A stretch of 40,000 nt of DNA, taken from positions 55,745 to 95,744 of the forward strand of contig NW_019775565.1 of NCBI RefSeq assembly GCF_001039355.2. The letters run 5' to 3'. The DNA is from Lingula anatina. Its lineage: Eukaryota; Brachiopoda; Lingulata; Lingulida; Lingulidae. This document shows, piece by piece, positions 33,701 to 40,000 of this stretch. Under the pieces are notes generated by a model. That model searched no databases and had not been told where the DNA came from. It was given only the letters and a program-made list of their open reading frames with translations. How positions within the stretch are numbered: the stretch's first letter is position 1; every line of letters begins with the position of its first letter. The translations under genes were made by a program, and so were the position numbers.

Positions 33701-35071
33701 TATAAGGGACAGGGTGTATTTAATATAAGGGACAGGGGGTATTTAATATAAGGAACAGGGTGTATTTAATATAAGGGACAGGGGGTATTTAATATAAGGG
33801 ACGGGGGATATAAATATGTATCGTTCATTTGATCATCATTCACTTTATTGCATCGGCAAATTGAAAATAGTCAAATAGGAAAATATTGCTGTACAATGTT
33901 TGTCACTAGGTTGCAAAGTTGTTTAATTTTGTTTCTGTGTTCTTGTTTTAGTTTTTTTAAAGAGGGGGGGGGGATGAAGGGGCTAACTTCAGTGGTAGAG
34001 GTTAGAGAACGAAAATGAGGCCGTAAGCATTTAGCGTTAATGTTGTTTTCAATATGAATACATAAATGACACAGAGGTTAATTCGCAGTGTAATGTAGTT
34101 ATGTACTATCCTGTAGATTATGTCAGTTTTCACTCATTGCAGCACCGCAATCAGTGGGACTATTTTTATATCTGACCCCACTCTCTCCAAACTACCAGGA
34201 TTTCATGATTAGGCGAGAGATTCATTGTTATCTTGGATAATTCTTGTTTGTATATTCTGTATGCATCATATTGTGTGCATTCTGCAGCATTCAAGGATAG
34301 ACGCTAATTCTACTTACCTATACTCGTATCAAACGCCCCTAGGTATTCTGACGTCAGAAACTGTCTCGCCAGCGCGGTTCGTCCCACTTTTGGTGCTCCA
34401 AGCATGACGACTTTATAAGGCGGCACCTCCCCGTCGCCGCTGATGTCAGAACTGCTGTCACAGTGAGCCCCACTGCCCATGGAGGTCACGCTGGACGCAC
34501 GTTCACGAAATTCCTGTTCCGTCATGACGTAATTTTCACTGGACTTCACGCTTTGATTACTGCGGGACTTCCGCTTCGTCGAGTCGCCACGATTTTTCAG
34601 TCCCTTTGACGAAAGAGTAAATGAGCGTACTTTCATCAAATATTCATCGTCGTTATTCTCAACATTGTCCGGTCCGATTGCTCCAGATTCTGAATCGTCT
34701 GCGTGTTCAGGGTGTCTTGGGCGACCATGCATCCCTTTGGAGGGCATACTGAGTGCCCGGGGACGATACTCACGTGACGAAATCTCCAGGTCACGTGGTC
34801 TCCTTGGTCGTCTGCAGGAATGTGATCTGGAAGGCGAGGTTGTTTCAAAATTTGAAGCACCAGCAGCTGCCGCCCCGGCAAAATATTTACTGCTACAGTA
34901 TTTTAAACTTGGGGCTTTGAATGACCCGCCTCTTCGAAGGGATGCGTTGGCCTCGACTTCTTCGAACGCCCCGTCCGGTGCGTCGCCATTGATATGACTC
35001 TGCCCACCGTGTGCTTTCCTCGGCATTGCTTTGGGTTTTTTAGTCCGGGATGGAGAACTGTCTTCCTTCAT
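18919..35071 (-). CDS. Rgk1: RGK-family small GTPase (Rem/Rad/Gem/Kir), insect Rgk1-like
   Basis: Four exons on the minus strand: 35071-34318, 23905-23823, 23456-23269 and 19169-18919. They give about 424 aa if a 1-nt frameshift in exon 3 is discounted. Residues 1-217 are a basic, Ser-rich N-terminal extension with 14-3-3-type motifs such as RALSMP (105-110). The G domain runs from YKVVMLGAPKVGRTAL (P-loop 225-232) through SVSVLLDG, NKAD (328-331, after the shift) and ETSA (356-359). The C-terminal tail ends with a Lys-rich stretch and SKSCDDL, the RGK tail motif; there is no CAAX box. RGK proteins bind calcium-channel beta subunits and reduce voltage-gated calcium current (family knowledge). 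Odd points: Arg for the P-loop Lys, EPPAE in place of DxxG, and the frameshift. Intron 1 is 10.4 kb. The gene converges on POP4. Confidence 0.88.
21818..22096 (+). CDS. Unrecognised 92-aa intronless ORF inside the Harbinger-like element
   Basis: The ATG has a strong context (AGAGAATGG). The frame runs 92 codons to TAG with normal amino-acid composition, a hydrophobic start and a Trp-rich stretch (YIWWAEGRSGHPTVWLFP). Upstream, 21705-21760, are TGCGCATGCG (NRF1-like), CACGTG (E-box) and ATGGCCGC (YY1-like). AATAAA follows at about 22180. It is therefore laid out like a small gene or a captured gene fragment. No homologue is recognised, and expression is unknown. Confidence 0.45.
   Translation: MGPSFWIVMPLILGMEISTFLQLCERLTAASDYRPENFSDILSKAAHSRFFVAKKGSTRYIWWAEGRSGHPTVWLFPVSRSRPNDIDRNDLL
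22135..22510. repeat. Diverged duplicate of the ORF's 3' flank
   Basis: About 75 bp at 22135-22210 (GTGAAGTGTTCATAATGCTT...) recurs at 22436-22510 with roughly one change in five. A poly(C) run lies between. This is an old internal duplication in the element. Confidence 0.6.
23221..23256. repeat. (ATT)n microsatellite just past the RGK exon 3 donor
   Basis: 12 ATT units, ending 11 bases from the exon 3 splice donor (on the minus strand). Confidence 0.95.
23269..23456 (-). CDS. Rgk1: RGK exon 3 with a 1-nt frameshift before NKxD
   Basis: The acceptor TTTCAG and donor GTGAGT bound the exon. The frame reads ETGLHGDADAVIMVYSLADR and on to DQAII, then breaks at 23317-23321: as written a TAA follows four codons later (23309-23307). 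Removing one base restores LVGNKADIVRARTITQE, which joins exon 4 in phase. It is a single-base insertion, either real or an assembly error. Confidence 0.88.
23823..23905 (-). CDS. Rgk1: RGK exon 2: switch region
   Basis: 83 nt, acceptor TTTCAG, donor GTAAGG, phase 1 in and 0 out. It reads DDGIEKSVSVLLDGKETE, matching the DD..EK.VSVLL.GEE stretch of Rgk1-type proteins. EPPAEQ stands where other GTPases have DxxG. Confidence 0.88.
24635..24671. repeat. (TC)n microsatellite
   Basis: About 18 TC units. Confidence 0.95.
25509..25547. repeat. (TTTA)n microsatellite
   Basis: About 10 TTTA units. Confidence 0.95.
26334..26426 (-). CDS. Rgk1: Candidate cassette exon in RGK intron 1 (phase 1-1, 31 codons)
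   Basis: On the minus strand an acceptor (GCGAAACAG) and donor (GTAGGT) bound 93 nt with phase 1 at both ends. It could be included between exons 1 and 2 without shifting the frame. It encodes 31 residues, including ISHEAGSIYNREMALLMASE, with protein-like composition and higher GC than its surroundings. Skipping gives the junction DTSI-DDGIEK that matches Rgk1 relatives, so inclusion would insert residues in the switch I region. Alternatively, its internal ATG (26376) could start a short form without the P-loop. The polypyrimidine tract is weak. Confidence 0.4.
27003..27054. repeat. (TTA)n microsatellite
   Basis: About 17 units, the longest ATT-type array in the window. Confidence 0.95.
30673..30723. 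repeat. (AAAT)n microsatellite
   Basis: About 12 AAAT units. Confidence 0.95.
31774..31962. repeat. Two (GT)n microsatellites
   Basis: GT runs at about 31774-31801 and 31937-31962. ORFs across them are Val-Cys repeat only. Confidence 0.93.
32380..32532. repeat. Perfect 76-bp tandem duplication
   Basis: Two identical copies of a 76-bp unit beginning ACTATAAAACTATATCTC (32380-32455 and 32456-32531). Identity implies a recent event or an assembly stutter. Confidence 0.9.
33537..33809. repeat. 23-bp minisatellite, about 12 copies
   Basis: The unit TAATATAAGGGACAGGG followed by (T/G)GTAT(T/G) repeats head to tail without spacers. Variants alternate (GTGTATT, GGGTATG, GGGTATT), so copies are in higher-order order. 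It is not a CRISPR: there are no unique spacers. Confidence 0.93.
34318..35071 (-). CDS. Rgk1: RGK exon 1: N-terminal extension and P-loop
   Basis: 251 codons from ATG at 35071 to the donor GTAAGT (34317-34312). It is Ser/Arg-rich up to residue 217, then YKVVMLGAPKVGRTALARQF and LTSEYLGAFDTSI. A TTTTAAAG just before the ATG could be an acceptor, so an upstream 5'UTR exon is possible. GC is clearly higher than in the flanking introns, supporting coding. The opposite-strand ORF here is a shadow. Confidence 0.9.
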
Positions 35072-36447
35072 CCTTTAAAAGAGAGTAAAATATAATAATA
35101 AGATAATGATACATTTTTAATCTTCCATCTTTCACAAAAGTGTGAGATAAGCCTGATATAAAAAGCTCGTCGGACTTAAAATTATTGTAGACAAATTCGT
35201 CACAGAAGCAACCATTTGCCAAATTAAAAAAAAATCAATAGTAGGCTATGTTGTGTACTATCTTAATTCTTGTAAACAACCAGGACCTCAGTCCTGCTTA
35301 CAAAAGATGGCTGTATGCGATTGTGAAAAGGACATGCTTAACAATATAGTAGGGGCCTATTCGTAAAAATGGTAAAGGCAGGCCCCACTATTAGCTTCAC
35401 TAGCCTGCCATCAAGTCCCCCCTTATATCTGTTCTGTATATCCGGTTTGCAATCTATGTTAAAACAAGTATTCTCACGCAACCCGTAAATTTTGGCCCAC
35501 TCCCATAAAATTTAATTTGCTCTCTTTTCTGTTCCTAACCCGTATTTTGGCCATCTCCCAACATTCTCAATCACAGCGAAAGAAATATCATTAAACCAAA
35601 AATACATTGCAGGATAACCAAGGACCACAAAATTGATACTATTTTTCCAACCAACACTTCTAAACCCACATCCAAAACTAACCGAATCATTTTTCATTTA
35701 TGTGTAGTGACCACATATATTACTGATTTTAGAATATTCACGAATAGGCCTAATACCATCCGAATCAACATTTCGACATCTGATTTCTAAAACTGACCGA
35801 TATCTGCGTCATAATTAAACCAAATGTATCTTTAATCTAAAAAATACTCCCTTTTACCTCTGCGAAGTGAAATTTCCCTGAAGCCACAGTTTTTCATTCG
35901 ACTACTGCTCCTACAATCCTGACCAGCATTGATCTAACGTCCTAGGAATTTACTCAAATTCTTGCATTTACCTTATATAAAGACTGCAGGAGGCGTTCAC
36001 ATCAAGATCAACTTAGACCTATGAAGGACTTCATTATGACTCCTAGCCTAGAAATCTAGGAGGCTTAGACTCCAAGTGTAAATAACGTAGTAATCTATTG
36101 GTGATCTCAATTGGTTAAAGTGAATGCCCTCTGACAACGAAATCGATGCTTAATAAATCTCAATAAGCAATGATCCCATTTAGTCGAGGTAAAATCTAAG
36201 CTTAACCTGGTGTGAACCCTACTTCGGATCACCCGCATTTCAAAGCACTATTGGTTATTCCATATTACATTCCTGTCAAGCCCACATTATTCACGCCATT
36301 TCCATTTGCCACAAGTCTTCAACTTCAGCCATTACAGCATGGATCATGGCAGATCATAAAACAAAGCTGCAATTTTGGAGATAATGCCACATGTCATCCA
36401 CATAGACAGAGAAAAGAAACTGAGCCGTTATTCTCTCCTTACAGTGG
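35072..36447. other. Upstream flank of the RGK gene, nothing recognised
   Basis: AT-rich with short ORFs only; no domain, splice or promoter element that I can defend. The RGK promoter is presumably here or further upstream. Confidence 0.5.
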
Positions 36448-37470
36448 CTTTAGTTTCCGACAAGTCATCTATTAAACATGCAGAATGGCAAGAAGACTGT
36501 AGCCAGCAATTTTTTATCCCCTTAGTTGACCCAACTTGATTAATGACATAGGACCTAGATCGAATATTGATTTAGAGCGGGTTTTTTTATCGTTCAAAAT
36601 GGTGGTTGTAACAAACCCCCTGTCTACGGGTCTGTGAGTGAACGACTTCGCCATGTTTCACTTGGTAAATGTGTGTGCTGGTTTTATGAATTAGCACAAC
36701 AAACTCAGTCTATGTATACATTTATATTCCAGTCTTAATGAAAGTTCTGTCACCTTCACTTAGATAACGGAAACTTTCATTATACGAAGGTGTCATCTCT
36801 TTCCCGCATTACGTATACGTAAAACATATTAGAGAGTTTTGGCAAGGCCTTCCGTATGACGTGTAACGTATAGTACAATACGTAATACGTTTTACGTACG
36901 CGAGAAAGCTAGCAGTGGTTTTGGCAGGTCTCACTCCGTATGCGTTTTTTTTAATATTATTTTTATTTATATTATATATAAATATTATAATATTTGGATT
37001 CTTTTTAGATAGATGATTAATTAAGATGTTGAATGGAATGTGTTATTTACGTCAATTGATACCGCAGATCCTGTTGTTNGACTTTAGATTCCGACAAGTC
37101 ATCTATTAAACATGCAGAATGGCAAGAAGACTGTAGCCAGCAATTTTTTATCCCCTTAGTTGACCCAACTTGATTAATGACATAGGACCTAGATCGAATA
37201 TTGATTTAGAGCGGGTTTTTTTATCGTTCAAAATGGTGGTTGTAACAAACCCCCTGTCTACGGGTCTGTGAGTGAACGACTTCGCCATATGCATGTTTCA
37301 CTTGGTAAATGTGTGTGCTGGTTTTATGAATTAGCACAACAAAGTCAGTCTATGTATACATTTATATTCCAGTCTTAATGAAAGTTCTGTAACCTTCACT
37401 TAGATAACGGAAACTTTCATTATACGAAGGTGTCATCTCTTTCCCGCATTACGTATACGTAAAACATATT
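36448..37470. repeat. Duplicated block A (36448-36830) and A' (37082-37470) around an N
   Basis: A and A' are almost identical (A' has 6 extra bases near 37288). A runs into a transposon end at 36831; A' runs straight into block B. The N at 37079 separates them. The copies hold an inverted pair AATGAAAGTT / AACTTTCATT (36737-36781 in A). Confidence 0.88.
36831..37078. mobile_element. Left end of a transposon with ~38-bp terminal inverted repeat
   Basis: It starts AGAGAGTTTTGGCAAGGCC and then has a GTAATACGTTTTACGTACG-rich subterminal part. It is cut by the N at 37079. Its mate, the right end, is at 38472-38558. The left flank ends in ATT. Confidence 0.72.
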
Positions 37471-37632
37471 TGCCTGTAACTCATTATCTAAATTATTTCG
37501 TGAATCGTGTGTCAGTGATGACATAGTGCTTACATTTAATAAACTGTCATAGGTGGCACAGATCCAGCTTGAGGCATTTTTTACATCAACCACAGAAAGT
37601 CATAAACAATAAACGCTACACCATTACTGTGA

Positions 37633-37804
37633 TCCCATTCAGAATAGGGGACTAACTTGTCCGAGAGTCAAATATGGCCGACCCACTTGAATACTTTACT
37701 ACGGGATACCTATTCAGTGTCTATTAGCGGATTAGACGGTAAGCTTTGTAGTGGGTCGCCATATTTGACCCTCGGACTAGTTAGTCCCTTATTCTGAATG
37801 GGTC
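37633..37804. mobile_element. MITE / long hairpin (copy in B)
   Basis: About 172 bp with inverted arms of roughly 60 bases: CCCATTCAGAATAGGGGAC at the left is mirrored by AGTCCCTTATTCTGAATGGG at the right. Both arms carry CAAATATGGC and GACCCAC. No coding. Confidence 0.8.
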
Positions 37805-38073
37805 CTGTGACAAGTGTCTTTTCCATAGATCTTCCCATGACTTTCTTCATCCTTAATTTCAGACAATAAGCCGCGCGTTCGTCTTAATGAATGCGTATGG
37901 TCCCTTAATGGTATTGGGGATATAAACGGAAATCCAATGTGTATTCACACCAATTCTAATTATCCCCCCCCTCCTTGTCATTAGACGATACACTGTTTAT
38001 TTTGATTACCTAGACTGCATCAGGGCATGGAGGAACCCTACTTTTCAATCATTAATTGGACAGTTGTGTAAAG

Positions 38074-38272
38074 CCCCCTTTACACTGGACAGCGTCCCTT
38101 CTGCGCACTACAGCACGGTCAATAATACTTTACGTGCCAACTACTGGCCGGTCATTAAGCATTCATTTTGCAACCAAAACGATGATTGTGCCTCCTTTCT
38201 ACGACCACAGCCATGCCAGTGTCATGATGGCACAAAGGACGCAGAAAGGACGCCGTCCAGTGTAAAGGGGGG
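38074..38272. mobile_element. MITE with CCCCCTTTACACTGGAC termini (copy in B)
   Basis: About 199 bp. The left end CCCCCTTTACACTGGACAG and the right end read backwards, CCCCCCTTTACACTGGACGG, are inverted repeats extending about 32 bases. TAAAG occurs on both flanks and may be the target duplication. The ORFs inside are a consequence of the palindrome. Confidence 0.78.
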
Positions 38273-38471
38273 TTAAAGAAGTATCTTGTGCCCTAAGCGG
38301 TTTTAAATGAAAACCTGTGTGAACAAACCAACCGAATTAGATTACATGAGTGAACGCATATTATTAGAACAAAGAGATGTCCTACTGTACACCAGATACT
38401 CAGATTCCCAGCCGAAACAACTTGCTCATCCAGTAACGTGTACTAGGTCTTAGGGTTTTAACTTAGACCCN

Positions 38472-38558
38472 CTTATGACTTGTCCTTGAGAAAAACTACG
38501 CACAAAGTGATGACGTCGCACGTTATACGTCGTACGGAAGGCCTTGCCAAAACTCTCT
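38472..38558. mobile_element. Right end of the transposon begun at 36831
   Basis: It ends GGCCTTGCCAAAACTCTCT, the reverse complement of the left end at 36831, over about 38 bases with 3-4 mismatches. It is followed by ATTT; block A' to B shows the empty site CATATTTGCC, which gives a 3-bp ATT duplication (up to 4, TATT, by alignment). Confidence 0.72.
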
Positions 38559-38723
38559 ATTTGCCTGTAACTCATTATCTAAATTATTTCGTGAATCGTG
38601 TGTCAGTGATGACATAGTGCTTACATTTAATAAACTGTCATAGGTGGCACAGATCCAGCTTGAGGCATTTTTTACATCAACCACAGAAAGTCATAAACAA
38701 TAAACGCTACACCATTACTGTGA

Positions 38724-38895
38724 TCCCATTCAGAATAGGGGACTAACTTGTCCGAGAGTCAAATATGGCCGACCCACTTGAATACTTTACTACGGGATAC
38801 CTATTCAGTGTCTATTAGCGGATTAGACGGTAAGCTTTGTAGTGGGTCGCCATATTTGACCCTCGGACTAGTTAGTCCCTTATTCTGAATGGGTC
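38724..38895. mobile_element. MITE / long hairpin (copy in B')
   Basis: Same element as 37633-37804, same position in the duplicated block. Confidence 0.78.
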
Positions 38896-39163
38896 CTGTG
38901 ACAAGTGTCTTTTCCATAGATCTTCCCATGACTTTCTTCATCCTTAATTTCAGACAATAAGCCGCGCGTTCGTCTTAATGAATGCGTATGGTCCCTTAAT
39001 GGTATTGGGGATATAAACGGAAATCCAATGTGTATTCACACCAATTCTAATTAAACCCCCCCTCTTTGTCATTAGACGATACACTGTTTATTTTGACTAC
39101 CTAGACTGCATCAGGGCATGGAGGAACCCTACTTTTCAATCATTAATTGGACAGTTGTGTAAA

Positions 39164-39387
39164 GCCCCCTTTACACTGAACAGCGTCCCTTCTGCGCACT
39201 ACAGCACGGTCAAGGTTTGAGAGTAAAAATAAAATAATACTTTACGTGCCAACTACTGGCCGGTCATTAAGCATTCATTTTGCAACCAAAACGATGATTG
39301 TGCCTCCTTTCTACGACCACAGCCATGCCAGTGTCATGATGGCACAAAGGACGCAGAAAGGACGCCGTCCAGTGTAAAGGGGGTTTA
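39164..39387. mobile_element. MITE with CCCCCTTTACACTG termini (copy in B')
   Basis: Same element as 38074-38272, with about 20 extra bases in the middle and a G-to-A change in the left arm. Confidence 0.75.
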
Positions 39388-39584
39388 AAGAAGTATCTTG
39401 TGGCCTAAGCGGTTTTAAATGAAAACCTGTGTGAACAATCCAACCGAATTAGATTACATGAGTGAACGCATATCATTAGAGCAAAGAGATGTCCTACTGT
39501 ACACCAGATACTCAGATTCCCAGCCGAAACAACTTGCTCATCCAGTAACGTGTACTATAGGTCTTAGGGTTTTAACTTAGACCC

Positions 39585-40000
39585 CACCTGAACACACCCA
39601 GTGTCTCCAAGCAAGGGTTCATCAGTGACATGTATCTATGATAGATCATCATCCATAATTGATAAACCATCCCAAGGACAAACATGTAATTAATCAAGCC
39701 AATTTTCATGATAGGTTATTTATTTGAAAAAAAAAGCAAAAAAAAAAAAAAAAAAAAAAAAATGGACGGCCTCCAGTGACTAGACCCATACTTCGTGTAA
39801 TTAAGATGTAATCTTAAAATCGTTCCCCAACCAGGTCAAGCAGAATTGTTAGTTTTCCGTATTGAATATCAGTAATCAGCTGTAATCTATCTCATGCTGA
39901 CATCACATAATCCATACATTATTATTATTATACTTCCAAGCGGGCAGATCCGGAGAGATCCAAAACTCTAAATTGCTAGGATTAAGTCTACAGAACGCCC
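39585..40000. other. Distal flank, nothing recognised
   Basis: AT-rich; a poly(A) run of about 34 at 39729-39762. No gene, repeat family or regulatory site that I can name. Confidence 0.5.

Larger units (their letters stand above)
23906..34317 (-). other. RGK intron 1 (10.4 kb)
   Basis: Long AT-rich intron. It holds a candidate cassette exon (26334-26426), microsatellites, poly(C) runs (about 24046, 26024), a 76-bp tandem duplication and a 23-bp minisatellite. Short ORFs here lack splice or family support. Several kilobases (27.2-30.4 kb, 30.8-31.7 kb, 34.0-34.3 kb) show nothing I can name. Confidence 0.7.
37471..39584. repeat. Duplicated block B (37471-38470) and B' (38562-39584)
   Basis: About 1 kb repeated at near identity. 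B' has a 20-base insertion near 39211 and small substitutions. B is joined to A' without the transposon; B' follows the transposon's right end. An N at 38471 ends B. Confidence 0.9.

Noticed and set aside
33537-33809. CRISPR-like repeat array
   Set aside because: Head-to-tail 23-bp units without spacers in an animal intron; a minisatellite.
34665-34997. 110-codon plus-strand ORF
   Set aside because: Shadow of the GC-rich RGK exon 1 on the other strand.
36212-36475. 87-codon plus-strand ORF upstream of the RGK gene
   Set aside because: No recognisable domain, no splice support, low-complexity Pro/Phe/Gln content.
38056-38276. Two overlapping ORFs of about 70 codons
   Set aside because: They are read through a palindromic MITE and owe their openness to its composition.

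Overview
The window comes from an animal nuclear genome. It has multi-exon genes with GT/AG introns, AT-rich introns full of microsatellites, many small inverted-repeat transposons, and proteins of clearly metazoan families (a secreted EGF/pentraxin/TSP1/sushi mosaic, mitochondrial PREY, RNase P subunit POP4/RPP29, an RGK GTPase closest in character to insect Rgk1). A marine invertebrate with high heterozygosity fits best; the phylum cannot be settled from the sequence alone. The sequence is a draft assembly: there are four single-base N gaps (4646, 12492, 37079, 38471), and every one lies beside a block that is present twice.

Layout. (1) 36-5167, + strand: the 3' end of a secreted, SVEP1-like mosaic protein gene. 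Nine coding exons were placed: EGF, pentraxin/LamG over three exons, two EGFs, TSP1, sushi-like, an unrecognised cysteine-containing domain, and a GCC2/GCC3 (ephrin-receptor-like) module ending in TAG. The 5' end is outside the window. (2) 6277-9999, - strand: PYURF/PREY, three exons, 105 aa. (3) 10220 onward, + strand: POP4/RPP29, head-to-head with PYURF across 220 bp. This PYURF-POP4 locus appears twice. Copy 1 (6639-12491) has complete PYURF but POP4 cut off at an N in exon 5. Copy 2 (12618-17171) has PYURF exons 1-2 and all six POP4 exons, but carries a stop in POP4 exon 2. The two copies complement each other and look like two haplotypes of one locus placed in series. They differ by a 2.27 kb inverted-repeat transposon in PYURF intron 2 of copy 1, 10 bp from the splice donor. 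(4) 18919-35071, - strand: an RGK-family GTPase in four exons with a 10.4 kb first intron, converging on POP4. It has Arg in place of the P-loop Lys, a 1-nt frameshift just before the NKxD motif, and a well-formed phase 1-1 candidate cassette exon of 93 nt inside intron 1. (5) 35072-40000: no gene recognised. A duplicated, MITE-rich block is arranged so that an allele lacking an insertion sits between the two ends of a transposon carried by the other allele.

Other structure: a TTA-flanked, GGCC-ended (Harbinger-like) 1.1 kb element at 21554-22660 carries an intronless 92-codon ORF with promoter-like motifs and a poly(A) signal. A three-fold micro-duplication makes three in-frame splice acceptors before the TSP1 exon. 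There is a 23-bp minisatellite of about 12 copies and a perfect 76-bp tandem duplication. No tRNA, rRNA or CRISPR array was seen.
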